Assembly: GCF_014656195.1 (NCBI RefSeq) | Contig: NZ_BNBY01000001.1 | Span: 627,148 to 691,147 of the forward strand | From: Kitasatospora xanthocidica | Lineage (GTDB): Bacteria > Actinomycetota > Actinomycetes > Streptomycetales > Streptomycetaceae | Direction of reading: 5' to 3' | Length of the DNA: 64,000 nt | Part shown: one piece after another, positions 51,240-58,525 of the stretch | How the letters are laid out: each line of letters starts with the position of its first letter | Numbering within the stretch: position 1 is the first letter of the stretch | The notes under the pieces: model-generated | What the model was told of the DNA's origin: nothing | Seen by the model: only the letters and a program-made list of their open reading frames with translations | The model's database searches: none | Translations under genes and position numbers: made by a program

Positions 51240-53246
51240 GTGGCCGAGCATTTCCTTTCCGCCTATCTCACGCCGCCGGGGCCGGGTGCGGTCTTCTCGG
51301 TGCGGCACGACCAGAATGTCGCGCTGTGGCGCCGGGACGGCGCGGACGTCGAACTGGTGCGGGTGTGGGAGCTGGAGCGGGTCAGCGGGCAGAAGCACCA
51401 CTTCTGGCCGCTGTACACCGAGGGCCGGGCCGAGGCCTTCCTGTCGGCGCTGCTGGCCGAGGAGGGGCTGACCCTCGACGACGTGACGGCGACCTGGGGC
51501 ACGCCGGGGCTGCCGAAGGCGCGGCCGGTGCCGAAGCCGGCCGGGTCGGAGGAGTTCCCGCTGCACAGCCTGGCGCACCTGTTCAGCGGTGTGCTGAGGG
51601 ACGTCCCGCTGTTCCGGGACGGGCAGATCATCGGCATGGCGATCGACGCGCTGCCGGACTACGCGCAGGAGAGCCGCCCGAACACCTACTGGTACGCCGG
51701 CTGCGTGGTGAAGCAGGGGAAGATCACCTTCGAGCCGGTGGAGTCGCCCGGCCCGCTGTACACCGCCGCCGAGACGGTGTTCGGCCTGGAGCCCGGCTCG
51801 CTGATGGCGCTGGCCACGGCCTCCACGGCGGCGATCGAGTTCGACGCCGAGGCCGCGATCGCGGACGTCACCTTCTTCGGCGGCTCCGCGACCCAGCCCT
51901 GGAAGGCCGCGCACGACCTGGTCCGCGCGGTGGTGGCCGCCGCCGAGGAGCAGCTGGCCGACGTGGAGCTGGACGACTCGCTCAGCCGCGAGGACCACCT
52001 GCGCAGCGCGGTGATGAAGGTCGTCCAGCGCTGCTGCGAGGGCGTCGCGATCCGCAACGTGGAGCGGCTGCTGGAGGTCGGCGGCATCCGCGCCGAGGAC
52101 ACCCATCTGTCGACCAGCGGCGGGTACGCGCTCAACTGCCCGACCAACACACTGCTGATGGACCGGTTCGGCTTCAAGGGCCTGGTCACCCCGCCGTGCG
52201 CCAACGACTCCGGCCAGGGCATCGGCCTCGGCCTGCTCGGCCTGTACGGGGCCGGCGCGCTGGCGGAGTCCGGGCTGCGGATCCTCTCGCCGTACTACGG
52301 CCGGGACGTCATGGACGTCGAGGAGGCGCTGGCCGAGTTCGCGCCGTGGATCGCCTCGGTGACGGACTTCGAGGCCGAGCGGTTCGTCGCCGACGTCTCG
52401 GACGGCGTGATCGCCTGGGTGGACGGCCGGGCCGAGCTCGGTCCGCGCGCGCTGGGCCACCGCAGCCTGATCGGCGACCCGCGCTCGCAGAAGGTCAAGG
52501 ACCTGCTGAACGAGTACAAGCGGCGCCAGTGGTGGCGCCCGGTCGCCCCGATGGTGATGGCCGAGCACACCGGCGAGTGGTTCGCCTCGGACCGCGAGTC
52601 GCCGTACATGCTGGAGGCGGTGCAGGTCCGCCCGGAGGTGCGGGACCTGGTGCCCGCGATCGTCCACCTGGACGGCTCGGCCCGGCACCAGACGGTCACC
52701 GCCGAGTCCAACCCGCGGCTGCACCGGGCGCTGGACGCGTTCCGGGCCGCGACCGGGGTGCCGATCCTCTGCAACACCTCGCTCAACGACAAGGCCGAGG
52801 CGGTCGTCGACCAGGCCGCGCAGGCGCTCAACTTCTGTGTCCGCAAGGGCGTTCCGGTGCTCTACCTGTGCGGGCGGCGGGTCGAGCTGCGGACCGCCCC
52901 GGTGCCGGCCGCGGACGCGCCGACCGAGCCGCGGCCGCGCGCGCTGGAGTACTTCGCCGGGCAGGAGGCGGACCGCGACGCGCTGTGGCAGGGCTGGCTG
53001 GACGCCGGGTACACCGTCGAGGGCATGTACCACCTGTCGCGCAGCCACCAGCTGCGCGCGGAGCAGGAGTTGTCCACGCCGGAGCGGGTCAACCTGCTGG
53101 CCGCGTACCGGGCGACGGTGGACCCGTCGTTCCGCGGGCTGGTCGACAACTTCCGCCGGACGCACGGGCCGGGCGGCTCCTTCGTCGACCCGTCCACGCT
53201 GACCGGGGCGTTCGGGGTGATCAACCCGCTGCGCAAGTCGCGCTGA
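51240..53246 (+). CDS. carbamoyltransferase (TobZ/NodU/HypF-type)
   Basis: This 668-residue protein is a two-domain O-carbamoyltransferase: an N-terminal Kae1/YgjD-type domain that makes carbamoyl-AMP (HSLAH metal-binding HxxxH motif, STSGGYALNCPTN, PPCANDSGQGIGLGL) and a C-terminal YrdC-like transfer domain marked by GRAELGPRALGHRSLIGDPR and NTSLNDKAEAVVDQ. Such enzymes add a carbamoyl group from carbamoyl phosphate to hydroxyl groups of natural products (tobramycin, novobiocin, nodulation factors). Several motif positions are divergent from TobZ, marking a distinct subfamily. The start is GTG 51240 with AAGAGGTAACC. It is the leftmost cluster gene; a 23-bp terminator follows. Confidence 0.88.
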   Translation: MAEHFLSAYLTPPGPGAVFSVRHDQNVALWRRDGADVELVRVWELERVSGQKHHFWPLYTEGRAEAFLSALLAEEGLTLDDVTATWGTPGLPKARPVPKPAGSEEFPLHSLAHLFSGVLRDVPLFRDGQIIGMAIDALPDYAQESRPNTYWYAGCVVKQGKITFEPVESPGPLYTAAETVFGLEPGSLMALATASTAAIEFDAEAAIADVTFFGGSATQPWKAAHDLVRAVVAAAEEQLADVELDDSLSREDHLRSAVMKVVQRCCEGVAIRNVERLLEVGGIRAEDTHLSTSGGYALNCPTNTLLMDRFGFKGLVTPPCANDSGQGIGLGLLGLYGAGALAESGLRILSPYYGRDVMDVEEALAEFAPWIASVTDFEAERFVADVSDGVIAWVDGRAELGPRALGHRSLIGDPRSQKVKDLLNEYKRRQWWRPVAPMVMAEHTGEWFASDRESPYMLEAVQVRPEVRDLVPAIVHLDGSARHQTVTAESNPRLHRALDAFRAATGVPILCNTSLNDKAEAVVDQAAQALNFCVRKGVPVLYLCGRRVELRTAPVPAADAPTEPRPRALEYFAGQEADRDALWQGWLDAGYTVEGMYHLSRSHQLRAEQELSTPERVNLLAAYRATVDPSFRGLVDNFRRTHGPGGSFVDPSTLTGAFGVINPLRKSR

Positions 53247-53290
53247 CGGCTGCCGCACGGGGCGGGGCTTGATCGGCTTGTACAGGGCCG

Positions 53291-53339
53291 GAACGGGTCG
53301 GGGGGTAAGGCTTTCGAAGCCTTACCCCCCGACCCGTTC
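53291..53339. terminator. bidirectional terminator, 23-bp stem
   Basis: A perfect 23-bp inverted repeat with loop TCG lies between the converging carbamoyltransferase and small membrane protein genes; it is the strongest hairpin in the window. Confidence 0.9.
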
Positions 53340-53372
53340 CCGCTGCTAAGCCGCCGGGCGTCGCCACCACCG

Positions 53373-53558
53373 TCAGTAGCGCGGCTTCCGGGTCAGCGCC
53401 AGGCCGCCGAGCAGGAAGGCGACGCCGAGCACGCCGGCGACGACCGCGTCGGTGGTCTGGGCGGGCTTGTGGCTGGCGTCCATCACGGCGGTGATCAGAC
53501 CGGCGACGGCGCTGATGTAGCAGAAGATGGTGATGAAGATCTTGACCTTGGGGTGCAT
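53373..53558 (-). CDS. small two-helix membrane protein (61 aa)
   Basis: This 61-residue protein has two hydrophobic helices (about residues 7-26 and 36-56) joined by the loop ASHKPAQTTD and a basic end (TRKPRY). GGAACCGCC-type ribosome site precedes ATG 53558 (AAAGGAACC). It is the last gene of the leftward operon after P450 and methyltransferase. Function is unknown; size and place in a peptide cluster fit an immunity protein, which is inference. Confidence 0.7.
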   Translation of the reverse strand: MHPKVKIFITIFCYISAVAGLITAVMDASHKPAQTTDAVVAGVLGVAFLLGGLALTRKPRY

Positions 53559-53599
53559 GGCGGTTCCTTTCGGTGCTGCTCTGTCGGTTGGTGTGGTGG

Positions 53600-54481
53600 T
53601 CAGGCGTTTTCCTGCGGTCCGCGGCCCGCGGGTGCGGTCGCGGCGGCGGTGAGGCCGAGCAGCATCACCCAGGCGTCGGGGTCCGACCGGAAGCGGTTCC
53701 AGCGGTCGGCGGCGAGGGCGAGTTCGGCCAGGGAGAGGACGCCCCGGGCCACCAGCGGTTCCAGCCGCTGCGGGCCGAGCTGGGGGGCGAAGGCGTCGGT
53801 GGGGTGGTCGTCGTTGGTGGTCGCGAAGGGGCGCAGCGCGACCTGGTCGAAGCCGGCCGATCGCAGCAGCCGGGGCAGCCGTCGGCCGATCGACCGGTCG
53901 CCGCCGTCGGCGCGCTGGGCGGCGGCCATCTTGGCGTGCACGCCCGCGAGTTCGGGGTACGAGGGCTCGGCGGCGCCCCACAGCGCGGAGTCGACCTCGG
54001 TACAGGCGACCCGTCCGCCGGGTTTCAGCACCCGGCGGACCTCGGCGAGCACGGAGACCGGGTCGGGCACGTGCTGGAGGACGTAGCGGAGCAGGACGAA
54101 GTCCACGCTCGCGTCCGGCAGCGGCAGGTCGGCGCCGTCGGCGACGAGCAGGGTGACGCCGGGACCGGCCGCGTGGGCGAGCAGTTCGGCGTCGATGTCG
54201 GCGGCGATCAGGGTGGTGCCGGCGGGCAGCGCGGCGCGCAGCCGTCGGGTCACTGCGCCCGGCCCGGCGCCGAGTTCGAGCACGGTGGCGTCGGTGCCGT
54301 CCGAGCCGATGCCCAGTTCGCGCAGGATGCGCAGTTCCTCGGGGAAGGAGAGCGCGGCCTGCGCCTCCAGCCGGTCGAGTTCGGCGGCCAGACCGCCGCC
54401 GGTGGTGCGGGCCGGGTCGTACGAGCCGCCGACGGGACGGGCGGGGGCGTCGGTGGCGGTCGTGGTGTCGGTGGTGGTCAT
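53600..54481 (-). CDS. class I SAM methyltransferase (cluster)
   Basis: This 293-residue methyltransferase has VLELGAGPGAVTRRLRAAL (motif I, about residue 65), the acidic loop IAADIDAELL, and RYVLQHVPDPVSVLAEVRRVLKPGG (motif post-IV). The 40-residue Thr-rich N-terminus (TTTDTTTATD) is low complexity. The ATG overlaps the P450 stop codon (ATGA), so the two are translationally coupled. It probably O-, N- or S-methylates the cluster product; the position is unknown. Confidence 0.85.
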   Translation of the reverse strand: MTTTDTTTATDAPARPVGGSYDPARTTGGGLAAELDRLEAQAALSFPEELRILRELGIGSDGTDATVLELGAGPGAVTRRLRAALPAGTTLIAADIDAELLAHAAGPGVTLLVADGADLPLPDASVDFVLLRYVLQHVPDPVSVLAEVRRVLKPGGRVACTEVDSALWGAAEPSYPELAGVHAKMAAAQRADGGDRSIGRRLPRLLRSAGFDQVALRPFATTNDDHPTDAFAPQLGPQRLEPLVARGVLSLAELALAADRWNRFRSDPDAWVMLLGLTAAATAPAGRGPQENA

Positions 54482-55863
54482 CGGGGCCTCGCGATCATCG
54501 TCATGCCGTGCTTGGGGCGGAGGGTGACCAGGGCCTCGGGCTCCACGGGGAAGCCCTCGACCAGTTCCAGCCGGACCGACTGCAGCAGGGTGGCGAGCAC
54601 CAGGACCGCCTCCAGCATCGCGAAGTGCTGGCCGACGCAGATCCGGTCGCCGCCGCCGAACGGCAGGTAGAGGTGGCTGGGGAGGTCGGCGCCGTCGAAG
54701 CGGTCCGGGCGGTACGCGTCCGGTGCGTCCCAGTAGTCGGGGTGGCGGTGCAGCACCCACTGGCTGACGCACACCAGGGTGCCGGGCTCGACGTGGTACC
54801 CGCCGACGGTGTCCTCGGCCACCGCCCGGCGGGAGATCAGCCAGACCGGCGGGTAGAGCCGCATGGCCTCCTGGATCGCCCGGCGGCAGGCCGGCAGGTC
54901 CTGGAGGTCGGCGGCGGTCGGCGGGCGGCCGCCGAGGACCCGGTCGACCTCCTCGCGGACCTTGGCCAGCTCCTCGGGGTGGCGGTCGAGCAGGTAGAGC
55001 GTCCAGGTCAGCGACTTGGCGGTGGTCTCGTGGCCGGCCATCACGATGGTCAGCACCTGGTCGCGCAGGTCCTCGTCGGAGACCAGGTGGTCGGTGGACA
55101 TCATGGTGTCCAGCAGGTTGCCGCCCTTCCCGGCACCGTCCCGCCCGCTGCCCCCGCCGCTGCCGCCACTGCCCCCGCTGCTGCCGCCGCTCAGACGGCG
55201 GGAGGCGATCAGGGTGCGGGTGACGGTGTTGAGGAAGACCCGGGCCCGGCCGAAGTCGGCGTACCGGCGGGCGGTGTCGGCCGGGTCGGGGTCGGGGCTC
55301 GGTACGTAGTGGCCGATGCAGCGGTTGACGGCGTCCACCGCGCGACTGAAGCCCTCGCCGATGCCGTCGATGTCGGCGCCGAGGATGGCGTGGGTGAGGA
55401 TGCCCAGGGTGAGCGCGGTGAACTGCTCGTCCACCTCCACCGGGGCGCCGGACTCCAGGGACGGGCGCCAGCGCTCCAGCATGGCGGTGGTGGCGTCGGT
55501 GACGATCTCGTCGAAGGTGCGCACGGCGCTGGGGCGGAAGGCCGGGGCGGTCAGGTGCCGCTGGCGGGCCCAGTCGGCGCCGTTGCTGGTGAGCAGCCCG
55601 TTGCCGAGCAGCGGGCGCAGCATGGCGTCGTCCGGGGTGCCCTCCTTGGTGTAGTTGGCGCCGTTGTCCTTGAGCACGTGTTTGGCGTACTCCGGCCGGT
55701 TGAGCAGGTAGACGGTGTCGCCGGCCGCGCGGTGGCGGGTGACGTCGCCGTAGCGGCGGGCCAGGCCGGTGATGAAGTCGAGCGGCGACTCCCTCATCAG
55801 CGCCATGTCGACGTCGTCGGCAGGGCCTGGCGGGACGGTGTGCGTAGGCACGGTGCGGACCAC
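54478..55863 (-). CDS. cytochrome P450 (first, leftward operon)
   Basis: This 461-residue P450 has all catalytic marks: I-helix AGHETT (276-281), ExxR in QEAMR (332-335), and heme loop PFGGGDRICVG with proximal Cys409. The PFGGGxRxCxG form, the KDNGANYTKEG segment and the length suit CYP clans that hydroxylate or epoxidise bulky substrates. A Gly/Ser linker (about residues 225-248, from a GCC-GCT tract) interrupts the F-G region. The GTG 55863 start is chosen because GAGAGGA sits 7 bases upstream; longer frames enter the ATGCGTA repeats. It diverges from the precursor gene. Confidence 0.88.
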   Translation of the reverse strand: MVRTVPTHTVPPGPADDVDMALMRESPLDFITGLARRYGDVTRHRAAGDTVYLLNRPEYAKHVLKDNGANYTKEGTPDDAMLRPLLGNGLLTSNGADWARQRHLTAPAFRPSAVRTFDEIVTDATTAMLERWRPSLESGAPVEVDEQFTALTLGILTHAILGADIDGIGEGFSRAVDAVNRCIGHYVPSPDPDPADTARRYADFGRARVFLNTVTRTLIASRRLSGGSSGGSGGSGGGSGRDGAGKGGNLLDTMMSTDHLVSDEDLRDQVLTIVMAGHETTAKSLTWTLYLLDRHPEELAKVREEVDRVLGGRPPTAADLQDLPACRRAIQEAMRLYPPVWLISRRAVAEDTVGGYHVEPGTLVCVSQWVLHRHPDYWDAPDAYRPDRFDGADLPSHLYLPFGGGDRICVGQHFAMLEAVLVLATLLQSVRLELVEGFPVEPEALVTLRPKHGMTMIARPR

Positions 55864-56179
55864 CCCCGTTTTCCTCTCGATGCTTACCCGGGACTCCGGA
55901 ATGCGTACTCGGCCCTGCAATGCGTACCCGGCAATTCCCGGTACGCATTCGAATGCGTATTGCGATGCGTATTCTGATACGTATTCATGGGCGCGTGACG
56001 GCTGAAATCTACCGCACCTGCCGCATGTGCTCAATACTTAGTCCGGGCACCGGAAATGAAGTCTTGGCGGCCGATTGCGGCCGTGTCATTCTTCATTTGT
56101 CAGCAGCGCCGGGAAGCACCGAGCACCAAGCTCCCGGCACCGCCGGCACCACCGGAAATCTGAGAAAAGGAAAAGTCAC
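55864..56179. other. divergent promoter region of the RiPP cluster
   Basis: This 316-bp space separates the leftward P450 and the rightward precursor genes. It holds the ATGCGTA repeat array (55880-55984), then a stretch with a likely ribosome site for the precursor (TGAGAAAAGGAAAAG). No other gene is supported. Confidence 0.7.
55880..55984. promoter_or_regulatory. ATGCGTA repeat array with 18-bp palindrome
   Basis: Seven related elements are readable: ATGCTTA 55880, ATGCGTA 55901, ATGCGTA 55920, the inverted TACGCAT 55942, ATGCGTA 55953, ATGCGTA 55965 and ATACGTA 55977. The inverted and next direct copy together form the perfect palindrome TACGCATTCGAATGCGTA (55942-55959). Spacing is 19-21 bp for the first three and exactly 12 bp for the last three, consistent with cooperative binding of one regulator between divergent operons. 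The regulator gene is not in the window. Confidence 0.75.
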
Positions 56180-56548
56180 ATGGCTTTGGACCAGAGGAAG
56201 CGGGCCGAGTTCGTCAACGGCTACACCCGTGCCCTGATCAGCGCCTGGTCGAGCGAGGAGTACGCGGCCCGCCTGCGTACCGACGCCCGCGCCGCCCTCG
56301 CCGAGGCCGGCCTGGAGTTCCCGGCCGACGCCGAGATCGTCATCGTCTCGACTGCCGCCGAGGGCGAGCAGGAGGGCAACCTCGAGGTGCAGGTCGAGCT
56401 CTTCGAGATCGGTCTCGCGACCGGTCGCTACGAGTTCCACATCCCGGAGACCCCGCAGATCGACACCGCCGAGCTCAGCGAGGGCGACCTGTCGGACATC
56501 GCGGCCGGCGGCAACTCCTGCTGCTGCCCGTGCTGCTGCTGCACCTGA
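56180..56548 (+). CDS. NHLP-leader RiPP precursor peptide, Cys-rich core
   Basis: This 122-residue protein has the shape of a nitrile-hydratase-leader peptide (NHLP) precursor: residues 1-100 form the folded leader (RKRAEFVNGYTRALISAWS, LRTDARAALAEAGLEFPADAEIVIVS, strongly acidic after residue 58), followed by the class linker ELSEGDLSDIAAGG (double Gly at 110-111) and an 11-residue core N S C C C P C C C C T. Seven of the eleven core residues are Cys. The double-Gly is a probable leader cleavage site, but no C39 peptidase domain is nearby. A AAAGGAAAAG ribosome site precedes ATG 56180. It opens the rightward operon; a hairpin before the ABC gene may raise precursor over enzyme levels. Confidence 0.8.
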   Translation: MALDQRKRAEFVNGYTRALISAWSSEEYAARLRTDARAALAEAGLEFPADAEIVIVSTAAEGEQEGNLEVQVELFEIGLATGRYEFHIPETPQIDTAELSEGDLSDIAAGGNSCCCPCCCCT

Positions 56549-56568
56549 TCCACCCGGGAATCCCGCCC

Positions 56569-56587
56569 GCCGGGCAGAGTGCCCGGC
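56569..56587 (+). terminator. hairpin between precursor and ABC gene
   Basis: GCCGGGCA/TGCCCGGC form an 8-bp stem with loop GAG, 21 bp past the precursor stop codon. It resembles the partial terminators that let precursor genes out-express downstream enzymes. Confidence 0.5.
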
Positions 56588-56641
56588 CGGTCGACCTGAG
56601 GACCGGGTCGGCCTGAAAACCCCACAGAGGAGCGATCCACA

Positions 56642-57637
56642 GTGGCGACTGCCGTCGGGGAACACCCCGTCTCAGTCCGCGGCCTGCGCAAGAGTTACGG
56701 CGACTGGCACGCGGTCCAGGGTCTGGATCTGGACATCCACCAGGGTGAGGTCTTCGCCCTGCTCGGGCCGAACGGCGCGGGCAAGACGACGACCGTCGAA
56801 ATCCTGGAGGGCGTCCGCCAGCGAACCGGCGGTGACGTGCGGGTCCTCGGCTGCGACCCAGCCGAGGACCGGCGCGAGTGGCGCGCCAGGATCGGGGTGG
56901 TCCCGCAGACCACCGGCGCCTACTCGGACCTGACCGTGCGCGAAGTGGTCGAGCACTTCGCCGCGTTCTACCCGAACCCGCTCCCGGTCGGCCAGGTCAT
57001 CGACATGGTCGGACTGGGCAAGCACCAGAAGAAGCAGAGCGCGGACCTCTCCGGAGGCCAGGCCCGCCGGCTCGACGTCGCGGTGGGCATCGTCGGCGAC
57101 CCGGACCTGATCTTCCTCGACGAACCCACCACCGGGTTGGACCCGGTGGCTCGCCGAGAGGCCTGGGACCTGGTCCGCTACTTCTCCGAGCGCGGTCGCA
57201 CCACCGTGCTCACCACGCACTACCTGGACGAGGCCGAGGCGCTGGCCCAGCGCGCCGCGGTGATCGTCGCCGGCCGAGTGGTCCAGTGCGGACCGCTGGC
57301 CGAGTTCGGCGGCCGCTCACAGACTCCGACCACGGTCTCCTTCCGGATTCCGCCGGAGCTGGCCGGCCGTACGCTGCCGCCGCTGCCACCCGGGGCCGAA
57401 CCGGCCCCGGTGGGCGTGGACGGCGTACTCCGGATCGCCACGCACGCCCCGACCGCGCTGCTCGCGGCGCTGGTCCCGTGGGCACATCGGGCGGGGGTCG
57501 GCGAACTGCCCGAACTGCGGGTGCACCGGCCCACGTTGGAGGACGTCTACCTGGACCTCATCCGGGAGAACGCCGACGGCACCGACCGCGGTGCCGACAC
57601 CAGCCAGAGCATCACCCACGAGGCGGGCAAGCGATGA
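56642..57637 (+). CDS. ABC transporter ATP-binding protein (DrrA-like)
   Basis: This 331-residue ATPase has Walker A GPNGAGKTTTVE, the ABC signature LSGGQARRLDVAV, Walker B DLIFLDEPTTGLDP and switch His in LTTHYLDE, followed by the C-terminal extra domain of antibiotic-export ATPases (DrrA family). It lacks a C39 peptidase domain. GTG 56642 follows AGAGGAGCG. It is coupled to the permease by an ATGA overlap and likely powers export of the cluster product. Confidence 0.92.
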   Translation: MATAVGEHPVSVRGLRKSYGDWHAVQGLDLDIHQGEVFALLGPNGAGKTTTVEILEGVRQRTGGDVRVLGCDPAEDRREWRARIGVVPQTTGAYSDLTVREVVEHFAAFYPNPLPVGQVIDMVGLGKHQKKQSADLSGGQARRLDVAVGIVGDPDLIFLDEPTTGLDPVARREAWDLVRYFSERGRTTVLTTHYLDEAEALAQRAAVIVAGRVVQCGPLAEFGGRSQTPTTVSFRIPPELAGRTLPPLPPGAEPAPVGVDGVLRIATHAPTALLAALVPWAHRAGVGELPELRVHRPTLEDVYLDLIRENADGTDRGADTSQSITHEAGKR

Positions 57638-58506
57638 CCCTCACCCAACCCACCGCGACCGCTCCGGCCCCGGCGGCCACCGCCGCGACGCCCCGGCGCG
57701 CCGGCCGGATGCCCGGCATCCTCCGGGCCGGCGCGGCCCGCTCCAAGGTCGAGCTGCGGGCGTTCTTCCGGAACAAGCAGTCGCTGGTCTTCACCCTGAT
57801 GTTCCCGGTGATCCTGCTGATGGTCTTCGGCTCGATCTTCTCGGGCAAGGTGACCGGCACCGACACCGACGTCAAGCTGGTGTTCATGGCCGGCATCATC
57901 GCCGCCGGCGTGATGAGCACGGCCTTCTCCGGCCTGGCGATCAACATCGCGATCGAGCGCGACACCGGGACCGTCCGCCGTCTCGCGATGACCCCGATGC
58001 CCAAGTCCGCCTACTTCATCGGCAAGCTGGTCCGGGTCATCGTCACCACCGCGCTGGAGACCGTACTGCTGATCGGCATCGCGCTGGCCCTGTTCGGGCT
58101 GCCGCTGCCCAGCACCCCGGAGCGCTGGTTCACCCTCGGGTGGGACCTCGCCCTCGGCACCGTCGCCTGCGCGATGGCCGGCGCCGCGTACTCGGCGCTG
58201 ATCCCCAACAGCCGGTCGGCCGCGGCGATCGTCACCCCGGTCTTCATGGTGCTGCAGTTCATCTCCGGCGTGTTCTTCCCCTTCGGCCAACTCCCCGCCT
58301 GGATGCAGACGGTGGCCGCGTTCTTCCCGGTCAAGTGGATGGCCCAGGGCTTCCGCTCGGTCTTCCTGCCGGACTCCTTCACCGTGGTGGAACCGGCCGG
58401 GAACTGGGAGCTGGGGCACATCGCGATGGTCCTCACGGCCTGGTCGCTGGCCGGCCTGCTGCTGACCGCCTTCTCCTTCCGCTGGCGCGGCCCCCGGGTC
58501 CGCTGA
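57634..58506 (+). CDS. ABC-2 type permease (DrrB-like)
   Basis: This 290-residue permease has a 35-residue Ala/Thr-rich head, then six transmembrane helices of the ABC2_membrane type (for example LVFTLMFPVILLMVF and MVLQFISGVFFPFGQLP). It pairs with the preceding ATPase as a DrrAB-like exporter. Its ATG overlaps the ATPase stop codon. Confidence 0.9.
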   Translation: MTLTQPTATAPAPAATAATPRRAGRMPGILRAGAARSKVELRAFFRNKQSLVFTLMFPVILLMVFGSIFSGKVTGTDTDVKLVFMAGIIAAGVMSTAFSGLAINIAIERDTGTVRRLAMTPMPKSAYFIGKLVRVIVTTALETVLLIGIALALFGLPLPSTPERWFTLGWDLALGTVACAMAGAAYSALIPNSRSAAAIVTPVFMVLQFISGVFFPFGQLPAWMQTVAAFFPVKWMAQGFRSVFLPDSFTVVEPAGNWELGHIAMVLTAWSLAGLLLTAFSFRWRGPRVR

Positions 58507-58525
58507 GACCTCCCCGGAGCTGGAC

